Assembly: GCF_039548895.1 (NCBI RefSeq)
Contig: NZ_JBCLVG010000001.1
DNA length: 64,000 bases
Strand: one strand, 5' to 3'
Origin: Orlajensenia stereocauli
Lineage (GTDB): Bacteria; Actinomycetota; Actinomycetes; Actinomycetales; Microbacteriaceae
The notes beneath the pieces are model-generated. The model searched no databases and was not told where the DNA came from. It saw only the letters and a program-made list of their open reading frames with translations. The translations under genes were made by a program, and so were the position numbers. Positions 1 to 8,801 of the stretch are shown here, one piece after another. Every line of letters starts with the position of its first letter. Position 1 is the first letter of the stretch.

Positions 1-1109
1 GGGGGAGCTTCATCTTCGGACCCGTCGCCGACGGCCACTACTGGCTCTACCTGCTGCACACGATGATCATCGCGCCCGTCATCAGCATCGTCAGCTGGAC
101 CATCACCGTCGTCTGGACCTCCATCGGTCTCGGTGGCGTGACCTTCTGGATCTGGGCGCGCTACATCCCGATGGGCGATCGCGAGTTCTGGGTCCACGAC
201 GTCGTGCTCGACTGGATGTTCCCCGCCAACACGTGGCAGGTCGACAGCATGACCGGCGAGATCGTGTTCGAGTTCATCGTCGGGGTCCTGTTCCTCGTCA
301 CCCTGCCGTTCGTCACCCGCTCGATGACACTCATGCACCAGGGCGTGGCCATCGGCGTGCTCGGCGGGTGGCGCTCCGAAGAGCTGCGCCGCGAGGTCGC
401 CGACCTGAGCGCCTCCCGCGGGGCGGCCGTGGCTGCCGAGGACAGGTCGCTGCGTCGCCTGGAGCGCGACATCCACGACGGCCCGCAGCAGAGGCTCGTG
501 CGGCTGCAGATGGATCTGGCCGCGGCCGAGCGGCGCCTCGACACCGACCCCGAGGCGGCGAAGACCCTGCTCGCCGAGGCCCGTCTGCAGGCCCACGACA
601 CGCTCGAGGAGCTGCGGGCCCTCTCGCGCGGATTCGCGCCGCCGATCCTGCAGGATCGCGGCCTGGTGAGCGCACTCGACTCGCTCGCGACCCGCAGCCC
701 GGTTCCCGTGCGACTCGAGTCGTCGCTCGACCCCGAGCTGCGGCTGCCCGGCGAGATCGAGCGCAGCGCCTACTTCGTGGCCGCCGAGTTGGTCACCAAT
801 GCCGTCAAGCACGCCGGTGCCACGAGCATCCGCCTGGTGATCTCGACACGGGGCGATTCGGTGACGGATGCCGCAGACGGCTCCGGCTCCGGCGCAGAGG
901 CCTCGGCACCCGGCCCTCGGTGGCTCGACCTCTGGGTCATTGACGACGGCACCGGAGGAGCGACGGCCGTCGCCGGGCACGGACTGAGCGGACTGGAGGA
1001 GCGCCTCACGGGCCTCCGCGGTGTGCTCGTCATCGATAGCCCCATGGGCGGACCGACGACTGTCGGTGCGCACATCCCACTGCCCGGGGAGGCCGCCGCC
1101 CTATCCTGA
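1..1109 (+). CDS. Sensor histidine kinase, NarL-type partner (5' end outside window)
   Basis: The frame is open to the left edge, so the N-terminus is missing. The visible part starts with a hydrophobic sensor region (YWLYLLH, then membrane segments to about base 360), followed by a HisKA_3 dimerisation domain whose phospho-accepting His lies in RDIHDGPQQ (codon 474-476). A HATPase domain follows, with N-box TNAVKHA and G-box GHGLSGLEERL. It is a membrane kinase that should phosphorylate the response regulator starting 4 bases downstream. The signal sensed is unknown. The sensor region resembles the actinobacterial 'putative sensor' family by eye. Confidence 0.9.
   Translation, partial: GSFIFGPVADGHYWLYLLHTMIIAPVISIVSWTITVVWTSIGLGGVTFWIWARYIPMGDREFWVHDVVLDWMFPANTWQVDSMTGEIVFEFIVGVLFLVTLPFVTRSMTLMHQGVAIGVLGGWRSEELRREVADLSASRGAAVAAEDRSLRRLERDIHDGPQQRLVRLQMDLAAAERRLDTDPEAAKTLLAEARLQAHDTLEELRALSRGFAPPILQDRGLVSALDSLATRSPVPVRLESSLDPELRLPGEIERSAYFVAAELVTNAVKHAGATSIRLVISTRGDSVTDAADGSGSGAEASAPGPRWLDLWVIDDGTGGATAVAGHGLSGLEERLTGLRGVLVIDSPMGGPTTVGAHIPLPGEAAALS
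1102..1107 (+). promoter_or_regulatory. Candidate -10 box (TATCCT) for the response regulator
   Basis: TATCCT ends six bases before the GTG at 1114. This matches the spacing seen at many other starts in this window and would give a leaderless transcript for the regulator in addition to read-through from the kinase. Confidence 0.35.
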
Positions 1110-1113
1110 GAGG

Positions 1114-1800
1114 GTGACGACGCCTGATACCGCATCTGCTGCACCGGTTCCCCTCCGCATCATGCTGGCCGAGGACTCGGTGCTGCTCCGGGAGGGGCTG
1201 GTGCGCCTGTTCGACGAGGCTGGCTTCGAGACGGTCGGCGCCTTCGGTGACGCGGAATCGTTGATCGCCGAGATCGAGGAGGTGGCGCCCGACCTCGTCG
1301 TGCTCGACGTGCGGATGCCGCCCACCTTCCGCGACGAGGGGGTGCGGGCGGCAGTGCACATTCGACGCACTATGCCCGGAATCGGCATCCTGTTGCTCAG
1401 TCAGTACGTGGAAGGGGCCTACGCACAGGAACTGCTGGCGTCGGGCGAGGGCGGCGTCGGCTACCTGTTGAAGGACCGGGTCGCCTCGCTCGAGGAACTG
1501 AAGGACGCAGTCTCGCGGGTGAGCGTCGGCGGCACGGTACTCGACCCGCAGGTCGTCCGCGAGCTCATCGGCCGACGCGTCGACCCTCTGGGCTCTCTCA
1601 CCCCGCGTGAGCGCGAGGTGCTCGAACTGATGGCGGAGGGACGCACGAACGCCGGCATCGCCGAGCGCCTGTTCATCGGCATCGGGGCGGTCGAGAAGAA
1701 CGTCACGGCCATCTTCCAGAAGCTCGGTCTCGAGGGCTCGGGCTCCGACCATCGCCGAGTGTTGGCGGTACTGGCGTACCTGCAGCTTCCCGTTCGCTGA
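1114..1800 (+). CDS. LuxR/NarL-family response regulator
   Basis: This protein of about 228 residues has an N-terminal receiver domain (acidic pocket AEDS, phospho-acceptor Asp in VVLDVRMPP, conserved Lys in LLKDRV) and a C-terminal LuxR-type helix-turn-helix (LTPREREVLELMAEG ... VEKNVTAIFQKL). It starts 4 bases after the sensor kinase stop, so the two form a two-component system. I chose the GTG at 1114 because upstream sequence in this frame is only the shadow of the kinase gene and because a -10-like box precedes it. Its TGA stop lies inside the left arm of a dispersed inverted repeat. Targets are unknown. Confidence 0.93.
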   Translation: MTTPDTASAAPVPLRIMLAEDSVLLREGLVRLFDEAGFETVGAFGDAESLIAEIEEVAPDLVVLDVRMPPTFRDEGVRAAVHIRRTMPGIGILLLSQYVEGAYAQELLASGEGGVGYLLKDRVASLEELKDAVSRVSVGGTVLDPQVVRELIGRRVDPLGSLTPREREVLELMAEGRTNAGIAERLFIGIGAVEKNVTAIFQKLGLEGSGSDHRRVLAVLAYLQLPVR

Positions 1801-1893
1801 GGGCTGAGCGGAGCGACCGCCCGAAGCGCGTCGCACACTGACCGCACTCGACCCGCGCTTCGACCGCGGACTTCGTCCGGGCCTCAGCGAGCG
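1793..1893. repeat. Dispersed palindromic repeat, copy A (convergent gene ends)
   Basis: A left half in reverse orientation (TCGCTGAGG ... CGAAGCGCG) and a right half (CGCGCTTCG ... CCTCAGCGA) form an inverted repeat. It fills the gap between the response regulator and the App1-like gene on the other strand. Related copies occur at 18309-18401, 25402-25500, 42519-42556 and 46901-46985. It probably serves as a bidirectional terminator. Confidence 0.75.
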
Positions 1894-1898
1894 AGGGG

Positions 1899-2975
1899 TC
1901 AGACGATCCCGAGCTCGTCGAGCTGATCGACGATGCCCGAACCGTCGGGCGAGTAGACCCAGGGAACGTCGGGGGCGATGTCCTTCTCGGGCTTCGATCG
2001 CCCTCCGGCCAGAACGGCCTCGCCTGTCGAGAGCTGCCGGATGGCGACGGCCGCAACGTGGCCGGGTCGCTCGGCCGCGAACCGACGGTAGATGTCCTCG
2101 TCGTGCTGGCCGTCGTCGCCGATCAACAGCCACTTGATGTTCGGGAACTCCTCGGCGAGGCGGCGCAGGTTGTCGCGCTTGTGCTCCTGGCCGCTGCGGA
2201 ACCAGCGGTCGTGGGTAGGACCCCAGTCCGTGAGCAGCAGGGCGCCGGCCGGATAGATGTTGCGCGACAGGAAGCGGGTCAGCGTCGGCGCCACGTTCCA
2301 GGCGCCCGTGGAGAGGTAGATGACGGGGCATCCGGGGTTCGCCGCCACGAGACGTTCCATCAGCACGGCCATTCCCGGAGTCGGGATGCGCGCGTGCTCG
2401 TCGAGCACGAAGGTGTTCCACGCCGCGACGAAGGGACGCGGGAGTGCGGTGACCATGACGGTGTCGTCGACATCCGAGACGATCCCGAACTCCACCGAGG
2501 GGTCGATGATCTGCGTCGGTGCCTCGACGGCGACGCCCCCGGGGGTCTTGAGCGTCGCCACGTGCCAGCCGGCCTCGAGCGAGATCGGGATGACGGCATC
2601 CACCACTCCACCGCGGTCGGCGCGCACCTCGGTGGTCGCTCCGTCGATGGTGATCGACACCATGGCCCCATTCAGGGGGACGCTGACGAAGCTGCGCCAC
2701 CCCCGCAGGCGCTCCCGACGCTTGGCACGCTTGCGGTCGGAGCGGGTCGGCGGGTCGGACGGAACGGGTTCCGGCTTCTGCAGCATGACCCTGCAGAGCA
2801 CCCGGGTCCATTCCGTCGACCCGTACCCGGAAAAAGGAATGATCAGGGGAATTCGCCCGTGCCTACGGGCCCAGGCCTCGCGGCGCGTGTGGAGCATGTC
2901 CTCGAAACGGGCGAGGAGATGGATGGTCGGGCTATCGACGGAGCGCTGAGGCTCGGCATCCGCTGAAGTGACCAT
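1899..2975 (-). CDS. App1-family (DUF2183) phosphatase-like protein
   Basis: This 358-residue soluble protein belongs to the App1/DUF2183 family, named for the yeast phosphatidate phosphatase App1. The C-terminal half carries a HAD-like DxDxT motif (SDVDDTVMVTALPRP) and the later IGDDGQHDEDIY motif, as expected for a metal-dependent phosphatase. The N-terminal half (about residues 30-170) is the beta-rich domain often found ahead of the catalytic part. Bacterial members lack an established substrate, so lipid phosphate hydrolysis is an inference from the family name. The ATG at 2975 lies upstream of conserved sequence. The gene converges on the response regulator. Confidence 0.85.
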   Translation of the reverse strand: MVTSADAEPQRSVDSPTIHLLARFEDMLHTRREAWARRHGRIPLIIPFSGYGSTEWTRVLCRVMLQKPEPVPSDPPTRSDRKRAKRRERLRGWRSFVSVPLNGAMVSITIDGATTEVRADRGGVVDAVIPISLEAGWHVATLKTPGGVAVEAPTQIIDPSVEFGIVSDVDDTVMVTALPRPFVAAWNTFVLDEHARIPTPGMAVLMERLVAANPGCPVIYLSTGAWNVAPTLTRFLSRNIYPAGALLLTDWGPTHDRWFRSGQEHKRDNLRRLAEEFPNIKWLLIGDDGQHDEDIYRRFAAERPGHVAAVAIRQLSTGEAVLAGGRSKPEKDIAPDVPWVYSPDGSGIVDQLDELGIV

Positions 2976-3039
2976 ATGGTCCAGTTTCGCATGGGCACGG
3001 CGCCTGAGAGCGCGTTCAGGAAGCGCTCATTCGGATGCA

Positions 3040-3068
3040 TACAATAAAGGTTGCAATTTCCAAGGAGG
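3040..3068 (+). promoter_or_regulatory. Candidate -10 (TACAAT) and Shine-Dalgarno for the TetR gene
   Basis: TACAAT at 3040-3045 is close to the -10 consensus. AAGGAGG at 3062-3068 is a strong ribosome binding site five bases before the GTG at 3073. No convincing -35 was found (TTCAGG at 3015 gives a 19-base spacer). Confidence 0.5.
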
Positions 3069-3072
3069 ATCA

Positions 3073-3726
3073 GTGCCGGTAGGCAGCATCATCGGGGCTG
3101 AGTTCCCCATCGCACTCGTGCGAACGGAACCCATCCAGCAGCGCGGAGCCGACCGCCTGAACGCACTGCTCGACGCAGCAGCGACCATCGTCGACGAGAT
3201 CGGTTTCGACCGTCTCACGACGGCGATGATCGCCGAGCGCTCCGGCGCTTCGATCGGCACCGTCTATCGGTACTTCCCCGACAGGATCGCGGTCCTGCAG
3301 GCACTCCGGGAGCGCGCCATCGCGCGATTCCGCAGCCGCATCGTGTCGCTCATCGAGACCGAGACTCCGTCGACCTGGTGGGACGCCGTGGATCTGGGCA
3401 TCACCTCGTTCGTCGAGCTCTACCGCTCCGAGCCCGGCTTCCGCATCATCCACTTCGTGGACCGCGAGCGCCTCCCGGCCGCAGCCGGCGCAGACGACAT
3501 CGAGATGCCGTTCTCGAAGCTGTACTCCGATGTGCTCACCGAGGTCTTCGGCCTCGACGGCGGCGATGACCTCGCGTTCCACCTCGAAGTGGCCGTCGAG
3601 ATGATGGACGCCATCCTCTCGCGCGCCTTCGCCTTCGACTCGAACGGCGACGAGCGCTACATCGACGAGGCGCGTCGAGTGCTCCACGGTTACCTCACCG
3701 GACTCTTCGGACCAGTCGCCGGCTGA
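3073..3726 (+). CDS. TetR-family transcriptional regulator
   Basis: About 217 residues. The N-terminal helix-turn-helix is clear (GFDRLTTAMIAERSGASIGTVYRYFPDR), followed by a divergent all-helical ligand domain. The GTG at 3073 is preferred over upstream in-frame starts because a perfect AAGGAGG precedes it. It lies 126 bases upstream of, and in the same direction as, the osmoprotectant importer operon, so it may regulate that operon. The link rests only on position. The ligand is unknown. Confidence 0.92.
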   Translation: MPVGSIIGAEFPIALVRTEPIQQRGADRLNALLDAAATIVDEIGFDRLTTAMIAERSGASIGTVYRYFPDRIAVLQALRERAIARFRSRIVSLIETETPSTWWDAVDLGITSFVELYRSEPGFRIIHFVDRERLPAAAGADDIEMPFSKLYSDVLTEVFGLDGGDDLAFHLEVAVEMMDAILSRAFAFDSNGDERYIDEARRVLHGYLTGLFGPVAG

Positions 3727-3783
3727 CTTGTCAAGGGGCTAGTCACAGATTCGCCTCAATCGGCAATCCTTTTTGCCTCGGGC

Positions 3784-3827
3784 GCCGAATGGTGTTTGTG
3801 TAGATCACTGACGCTGTTCCATTCGGC
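3784..3827 (+). promoter_or_regulatory. Inverted repeat upstream of the osmoprotectant operon
   Basis: GCCGAATGG (3784-3792) and CCATTCGGC (3819-3827) are perfect 9-base arms with a 26-base centre, ending 25 bases before the first gene of the importer. It could be an operator for the adjacent TetR protein or an RNA hairpin in the leader. Neither is shown. Confidence 0.4.
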
Positions 3828-3852
3828 TGCATCGAGGAAATGAGTTCGTCCC

Positions 3853-4719
3853 ATGATCGAGTTCCGCTCGGTGTCGAAGAGATTCCCTGACGGCACCCTG
3901 GCGGTCGACGACTTCTCGCTGCTGATCCCGTCTCGGCGCATCACGGTGTTCGTGGGCTCGTCCGGGTCCGGCAAGACCACGTTGCTCCGCATGATCAACC
4001 GCATGGTCGACCCGACGGCCGGCCAGGTCGTCATCGACGACACGGATGTCTCAGGCAGCGACCCCGTCCAGCTGCGGCGCAGCATCGGCTATGTCATGCA
4101 GAACGGCGGCCTCCTCCCGCACCGCCGCATCGTCGACAACGTGGCGACAGTCCCTCTGCTCCGGGGAACGTCGAAGGCCGAGGCGCGCACGCGTGCCCTC
4201 GAGCTGCTCGACACGGTGGGCCTCGACCGTTCGCTCGCCGACAAGTACCCCCGCCAGCTGTCCGGCGGCCAGCAGCAGCGCGTGGGCGTCGCCCGCGCCC
4301 TCGCCGCCGACCCCAACATCCTGCTGATGGACGAGCCGTTCGGCGCCGTCGACCCCATCGTGCGCGTGGAGCTGCAGAACGAGCTCAAGCGCCTGCAGCG
4401 GGATCTCGACAAGACCGTCGTCTTCGTCACCCATGACATCGACGAGGCTTTCACCCTCGGAGACCAGGTCGTCGTGTTCAAGACCGGTGGCATCGTCGCC
4501 CAGGTGGGCACTCCGGCGGAGATCCTGGCGCATCCCGCCGACGATTTCGTGGCGTCGTTCATCGGTGCCGACCGTGGCCAGCGGCGACTGCACCTGGAGC
4601 CCCGCGACCCCGCCAGTGGGCAGATCCTCGTGGTCGATGACACCGGCCGCCCTGCCGGCCTCATCGACGGGGACGCCCGGTCGGCCGACGGCGTACCCGT
4701 GGACGTGAGAGTGTCGTGA
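3853..4719 (+). CDS. Osmoprotectant (quaternary amine) ABC importer, ATPase
   Basis: This 288-residue ATPase of the ProV/OpuCA type has Walker A GSSGSGKTT (about residues 35-43), signature LSGGQQQR near 136, Walker B ILLMDEPFGAVDP and H-loop VTHDIDEA. It energises uptake of glycine betaine, choline, carnitine or similar solutes. The C-terminal tail after about residue 230 is short and does not show a clear pair of CBS domains like those in some OpuCA proteins. It is the first gene of a four-gene operon and its TGA overlaps the next GTG by four bases. Confidence 0.93.
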   Translation: MIEFRSVSKRFPDGTLAVDDFSLLIPSRRITVFVGSSGSGKTTLLRMINRMVDPTAGQVVIDDTDVSGSDPVQLRRSIGYVMQNGGLLPHRRIVDNVATVPLLRGTSKAEARTRALELLDTVGLDRSLADKYPRQLSGGQQQRVGVARALAADPNILLMDEPFGAVDPIVRVELQNELKRLQRDLDKTVVFVTHDIDEAFTLGDQVVVFKTGGIVAQVGTPAEILAHPADDFVASFIGADRGQRRLHLEPRDPASGQILVVDDTGRPAGLIDGDARSADGVPVDVRVS

Positions 4720-5411
4720 ACTGGTTCCTCTCGAACTGGGAACTGGTCCTCGAGCTGACTCTCAACCACATCCGGCTGAGCATCATCCCGATCATCATCG
4801 GATTCGTCATCGCGGTGCCGCTCGGCCGGCTCGCCATCACCGGGCGCGCTGCGCGCGGCATCATCATCACCTCGACGAGCCTGCTGTACACGATCCCCTC
4901 GCTGCCGCTCTTCGTCATCCTCCCGGCCATCCTCGGCACGAAGGTGCTGAGCGACATCAACCTGATCGTCGCTCTCAGCATCTACGCCGTCGCCATCATG
5001 GTGCGCGCGGCATCCGACTCCTTCGCCTCGGTCTCGCCCGACGTCAAGCAGGCCTCACTCGCGATGGGGTATTCACGGTGGCAGCAGTTCTGGAAGGTCG
5101 AATTCCCGCTCGCCGGCCCGGTGCTCCTGGCCGGCATGCGCGTGGTGTCGGTGAGCACGATCGCCCTCGTCTCCGTCGGTGTGCTGATCGGCAGTGAGAA
5201 CCTCGGCTACCTGTTCACGAACGGCAAGCAGCGCGGCATCCTCGAGGAGGTCGGGACGGGCATCATCGCCAGCCTCCTCATCGCGCTGGTGTTCGACGTG
5301 GTCCTCGTGCTGATCGGACGCGTCCTGCTGCCGTGGAGTCGCGGCGACAAGAGGAGCCGGTCCGCGTCGACCGCTCTCCAGCTCCAGATCAAGGCGGCGG
5401 ATGCCGCGTGA
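4716..5411 (+). CDS. Osmoprotectant ABC importer, permease 1
   Basis: A 231-residue integral membrane protein of the ProW/OpuCB type, with the permease EAA-like loop at SPDVKQASLAMGYSRWQQFWKVEFPLAGP. It forms the channel with the second permease and receives solute from the lipoprotein encoded at 6187. The GTG start overlaps the ATPase stop (GTGA), which implies translational coupling. Confidence 0.93.
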   Translation: MNWFLSNWELVLELTLNHIRLSIIPIIIGFVIAVPLGRLAITGRAARGIIITSTSLLYTIPSLPLFVILPAILGTKVLSDINLIVALSIYAVAIMVRAASDSFASVSPDVKQASLAMGYSRWQQFWKVEFPLAGPVLLAGMRVVSVSTIALVSVGVLIGSENLGYLFTNGKQRGILEEVGTGIIASLLIALVFDVVLVLIGRVLLPWSRGDKRSRSASTALQLQIKAADAA

Positions 5412-6190
5412 ACCTCATCTTCGGCGCCATTCTCTGGATCTTCGATCCCACCCATTGGGTGGCGGGGTCCCAGTCCCCGCTGCCCATCCAGGACCGACTG
5501 GCCGAGCACCTGTTCTACACCTTCGTGTCGGTGCTCGTCGCCGCGCTGATAGCGCTGCCCCTCGGCTTCTACATCGGGCACACGGGGAAGGGGCGGCAGT
5601 TCGTCATCTCCTTCACCGGCGCCATGCGAGCGCTTCCGACCCTGGGTGTGCTGTTCTTCCTGACGATGGTGCTCGGCTACTCGATGGTCAGCACCACGGC
5701 AGTCTTCGTCGGCACCATGATCGCGCTGGTGCTGCTCGCCATCCCGTCGATCCTCGCGGGCGCATACTCCGGCCTGGAGTCCGTCGACCGACAGACGATC
5801 GACTCCGCCAGGGCGAGCGGGATGACCGAGATGCAGATCCTCACGAAGGTCGAGATCCCGCTCTCGCTGCCGCTCATCATCGGCGGTCTGCGTGCGGGAG
5901 TGCTCCAGGTCATCGCGACAGTGGTCATAGCCTCCTATGTCGGACTCGGGGGTCTCGGCCGCATCATCGCCAGCGGCATCGGACTCAACGACTACGACCG
6001 CATCCTCGGCGGCGCCATCCTCATCACGGCACTGGCACTGATGATCGACGGCGTCTTCGCCGTCATCCAACGACTCACGGCGACGCCGGGTGTCGGCAGC
6101 ACGCGCCAGACTGAACGACAGAGTCTTCGTCGGCGGGCACCAGGCCCGTCCTCGACGGTGGGAACACCAATCCAGGAAAGGGAATCATGA
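5408..6190 (+). CDS. Osmoprotectant ABC importer, permease 2
   Basis: About 260 residues, of the OpuCD/YehY type, with permease loop SVDRQTIDSARASGMTEMQILTKVEIPLSLP. The GTG at 5408 overlaps the previous stop by four bases (GTGA) and begins a natural membrane protein N-terminus (VNLIFGAILWIF), so I prefer it to an upstream in-frame ATG at 5333. The C-terminal 35 residues after the last membrane segment are polar and look unconserved. Its stop overlaps the next ATG (ATGA). Confidence 0.92.
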   Translation: MNLIFGAILWIFDPTHWVAGSQSPLPIQDRLAEHLFYTFVSVLVAALIALPLGFYIGHTGKGRQFVISFTGAMRALPTLGVLFFLTMVLGYSMVSTTAVFVGTMIALVLLAIPSILAGAYSGLESVDRQTIDSARASGMTEMQILTKVEIPLSLPLIIGGLRAGVLQVIATVVIASYVGLGGLGRIIASGIGLNDYDRILGGAILITALALMIDGVFAVIQRLTATPGVGSTRQTERQSLRRRAPGPSSTVGTPIQERES

Positions 6191-7119
6191 GTATTTTCAA
6201 GAAGGGCCGGATCGCCATCGGCGTTGTCGCGGTCGGAGCTGTCGTGGCTCTGGCAGGGTGCGCATCCGGAGATCCCACCGCTCCAGAGACAGCTTCGGGG
6301 GGAGGCGGCGGCGACGCGATCGTCGTCGGATCCTTCGCATTCCCCGAGAGCGAGATCCTCGGCGAGATCTACGCGCAGGCGCTCGAAGCCCAGGGCTTCG
6401 ACGTGAGCACGAAGTTCAACATCGGCCCGCGCCAGCAGACCATCCCGGCTCTGCAGGACGGCTCGATCAACCTCATCCCGGAGTACAACGGCAACCTGCT
6501 CGCGTACTACGACACCGAGTACACCGAGCGCACGACTGAAGACGTCGATGGCGCCCTCGGCGATGCAGTGGCGAAGGACGACCTCGTCGTCTACAAGTCT
6601 GCTGCCGCTGAGGACAAGGACGCCTATGTCGTCACCAAGGAGTTCGCCGACGCGAACGGCCTGACGGCCATCGGCGATCTCACCAAGGTGGAGCCGTTCA
6701 GCCTCGGCGCCAACCCGCAGTTCGGTGAGCTCGGCTACGGCATCCCGGGTCTCAAGTCGGTCTACAAGGTGAACGACGTGACCTTCGTGCCGATCGAGGA
6801 CTTCGGCGGGCCCGACACGGTCAAGGCCCTCACCGACAACACGGTGCAGGTGGCCGACATCTACACGACGTCCCCCGACATCAAGTCGAAGGACCTCCTG
6901 GTTCTGGAGGACCCCGAGAACCTCATCTCGGCGCAGAACGTGATCCCGCTGCTCAGTTCGTCGATCGCCTCGGACGAGCTCGAGAAGGCGCTCGACGCCA
7001 TCTCGGCGAAGCTGACGACCGACGACCTCATCGACCTGCGCGAGCGGGTCGAGGGTGACGAGAAGGCGTCGGCAAACACCGCCGCTAAGGACTGGCTCGA
7101 CAAGGCCGGTCTGCTCTAA
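6187..7119 (+). CDS. Osmoprotectant-binding lipoprotein
   Basis: This 310-residue protein has a lipoprotein signal peptide with lipobox LAGC (Cys about residue 26), so it is anchored to the outer face of the membrane. The mature part matches the OpuCC/ProX-like binding fold for quaternary amines (VVGSFAFPESEILGEIYAQALEAQGF, LIPEYNGNLLAYY, YTTSPDI). It captures the solute for the two permeases. GGAAAGGG precedes the ATG. It is the last gene of the operon and is followed by a strong hairpin. Confidence 0.93.
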   Translation: MSIFKKGRIAIGVVAVGAVVALAGCASGDPTAPETASGGGGGDAIVVGSFAFPESEILGEIYAQALEAQGFDVSTKFNIGPRQQTIPALQDGSINLIPEYNGNLLAYYDTEYTERTTEDVDGALGDAVAKDDLVVYKSAAAEDKDAYVVTKEFADANGLTAIGDLTKVEPFSLGANPQFGELGYGIPGLKSVYKVNDVTFVPIEDFGGPDTVKALTDNTVQVADIYTTSPDIKSKDLLVLEDPENLISAQNVIPLLSSSIASDELEKALDAISAKLTTDDLIDLRERVEGDEKASANTAAKDWLDKAGLL

Positions 7120-7142
7120 CGCGCTGCGATTCACTGCAGGGA

Positions 7143-7172
7143 CGGGTCGGATGCCTCACGGCATCCGGCCCG
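7143..7172. terminator. Bidirectional hairpin terminator
   Basis: CGGGTCGGATGCC (7143-7155) pairs with GGCATCCGGCCCG (7160-7172) over 13 positions with one G-T pair and a TCAC loop. It lies between the convergent importer operon and DedA gene. There is no long T-tract, which is common for actinobacterial terminators. Confidence 0.75.
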
Positions 7173-7176
7173 TTCG

Positions 7177-7881
7177 TCATTCTCCCGACGGCCCAGGGGC
7201 GTCCAGCGACTCGGACTCCGGCGCGGTGCCGCTGTCTGCGTCGTCATCGGCAAGGTGCCTCCGCTCGAGGCGTGTCAACAGCTTCTTCGCAACGAGCACG
7301 AGCAGGAGGAAGACCACGATGATGCCGACGAAGATGTAACCGGCGTAGTGCAGCTTCTCGCTGGTCTCGCGGAAGCTCCCGGCTGCAGCGGACCCGACGG
7401 AGACGTAGGCGAAGGCCCAGATGATGCTCGCCGGAGCCGTCCACGCCAGGAAGCGTCGGTAGCGCATCGTGCTCATGCCGACTGTGACGGGCACCAGCGA
7501 GTGCAGCACGGGCAGGAAGCGTGAGATGAAGACGGCGATGCCGCCCCGCCGCTCGATGTAGCGCTCGGCCCTCTGCCAGTTCTTCTCACCGATGCGGGCA
7601 CCGACTCGGCTGCGACGGATGCGGGGACCGAACCACCGCCCGAGGTAGAACCCGATGCTCTCACCGATCAGGGCGCCGACCACGACCGTGGCGATGAGTG
7701 CGAAGTACTCCACTGCGCCGTCGACGGCCGTACTCGCCACGAGCACGATCGAGTCTCCCGGCACGACCAGTCCGATGAGCAGCGACGTCTCGAGCATGAT
7801 GCCGATGCCGGCGATCAGAGTGCGCAGGACCGGATCCACCGACTGCACAGTCTCGAGGATCCACAGCAGGACGTCGTTCAT
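7177..7881 (-). CDS. DedA-family membrane protein
   Basis: A 234-residue polytopic membrane protein of the DedA/SNARE-associated family, with the typical motifs ETSLLIGLVVPGDSIV, GALIGESIGFYLGRWFG and FISRFLPVLHSLVPVTVGMSTMRYRRFLAW. DedA proteins are implicated in lipid carrier recycling (undecaprenyl phosphate or phospholipid flipping) and membrane homeostasis. The specific substrate here is unknown. A TAGGCT box seven bases before the ATG suggests its own leaderless promoter. Confidence 0.93.
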   Translation of the reverse strand: MNDVLLWILETVQSVDPVLRTLIAGIGIMLETSLLIGLVVPGDSIVLVASTAVDGAVEYFALIATVVVGALIGESIGFYLGRWFGPRIRRSRVGARIGEKNWQRAERYIERRGGIAVFISRFLPVLHSLVPVTVGMSTMRYRRFLAWTAPASIIWAFAYVSVGSAAAGSFRETSEKLHYAGYIFVGIIVVFLLLVLVAKKLLTRLERRHLADDDADSGTAPESESLDAPGPSGE

Positions 7882-7888
7882 CGACCCG

Positions 7889-7894
7889 AGCCTA
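7889..7894 (-). promoter_or_regulatory. Candidate -10 box (TAGGCT) for the DedA gene
   Basis: Read on the minus strand, TAGGCT ends seven bases before the ATG at 7881, consistent with a leaderless transcript. Confidence 0.45.
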
Positions 7895-7911
7895 GGCGAC
7901 CGGACCGGGAA

Positions 7912-8799
7912 TCAGGCTGCGAGAAGCCGGGAGATCCGCGCGCCGATCGCCCCGGCGACGGGCGCGCCGGGCCTCTCGGCTGGAGAGCTGACGCCAGCGC
8001 CCGACGCCCGCCGGGGCGCTGCGCCCAGAACGTCGGCGTGGGCCACGTCGCCCCACGCGGATCCGACGAGGGCGATCGCCGTGGCGAGGGTCGCCGCGTC
8101 GACCTCACGTCGTGCGGTGTCGTCGGCGAGCATCTCGACCAGCAGGGCGACGGCCCGCTCGGCACGGTTGGCGATCGGGAACCACGGCAGTGCGCTGTTC
8201 CAGGCGGTGAAGGCCAGCAGCACGAGGTGGTGGTGTTGACGCAGGTGGGTGCGCTCGTGGGCGAGCACGGCGTCGAGTTGGTCACGGTCGAGCAGGTCGA
8301 CGAGCCCCTCGGACAGGACGGTGACCGTGTGCATCCCGGGCAGGCAGTACGCCACGGGTGCTGCGTGGTCGAGCATGCGGGTGCCCGGGCGCCCGGGAAC
8401 CGGCGAGCTGAGCAGTTCGACCAAGGCGTGGTGCCGACGTCGGCTGCGCTCCGCGCGCACGGCGGTCGTGCCGAGGTTGAGGAGCAGGTGCGCGCCGAGC
8501 AGCACCGCCGCGCCCAGCGCCACGATGTGCACGGCCCCCACGCCCGCGGGCAGCGGTCCACTGATGAGGCCGCTCAGAAGCAGGCCGGCATCCGCGGCAC
8601 CGACACCGACGAAGGGCGCGAAGCCGAACAGCAGGAGCGCGCCGATCATGCTCGTGCCGCCGGCGAGGGCGATGATCTGCCAGAGCGCGAGGGCGCGACC
8701 GGGCGTGCGCGACGGCCACCCGGCGCGGGCGAGGGCTATCGGCACCGGCCAGGCGAGTGCGACGGCGATCAGGGCGAGGGCAACGGAGGCAGCGAACAC
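7912..8799 (-). CDS. BlaR1-like M56-family membrane metallopeptidase
   Basis: This 295-residue protein has about four N-terminal membrane segments and a zinc protease motif AHERTHLRQHH (HExxH form HERTH). It is the BlaR1/MecR1-type protease without a C-terminal penicillin-sensor domain. In studied systems such proteases inactivate a BlaI repressor after sensing a signal. Its GTG start lies two bases after the stop of the BlaI-like gene, so the two form an operon. The signal is unknown. Confidence 0.88.
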   Translation of the reverse strand: MFAASVALALIAVALAWPVPIALARAGWPSRTPGRALALWQIIALAGGTSMIGALLLFGFAPFVGVGAADAGLLLSGLISGPLPAGVGAVHIVALGAAVLLGAHLLLNLGTTAVRAERSRRRHHALVELLSSPVPGRPGTRMLDHAAPVAYCLPGMHTVTVLSEGLVDLLDRDQLDAVLAHERTHLRQHHHLVLLAFTAWNSALPWFPIANRAERAVALLVEMLADDTARREVDAATLATAIALVGSAWGDVAHADVLGAAPRRASGAGVSSPAERPGAPVAGAIGARISRLLAA

Positions 8800-8801
8800 G
8801 T

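Noticed and set aside
1030..2811. Very long antisense frame (593 codons) opposite the response regulator and App1-like gene
   Set aside because: It crosses the intergenic repeat and lies in another frame of two well-supported genes. It is an effect of high GC with few stop codons; the same applies to long frames at 19084-21210, 43298-44959, 53225-55360 and 59073-61064.
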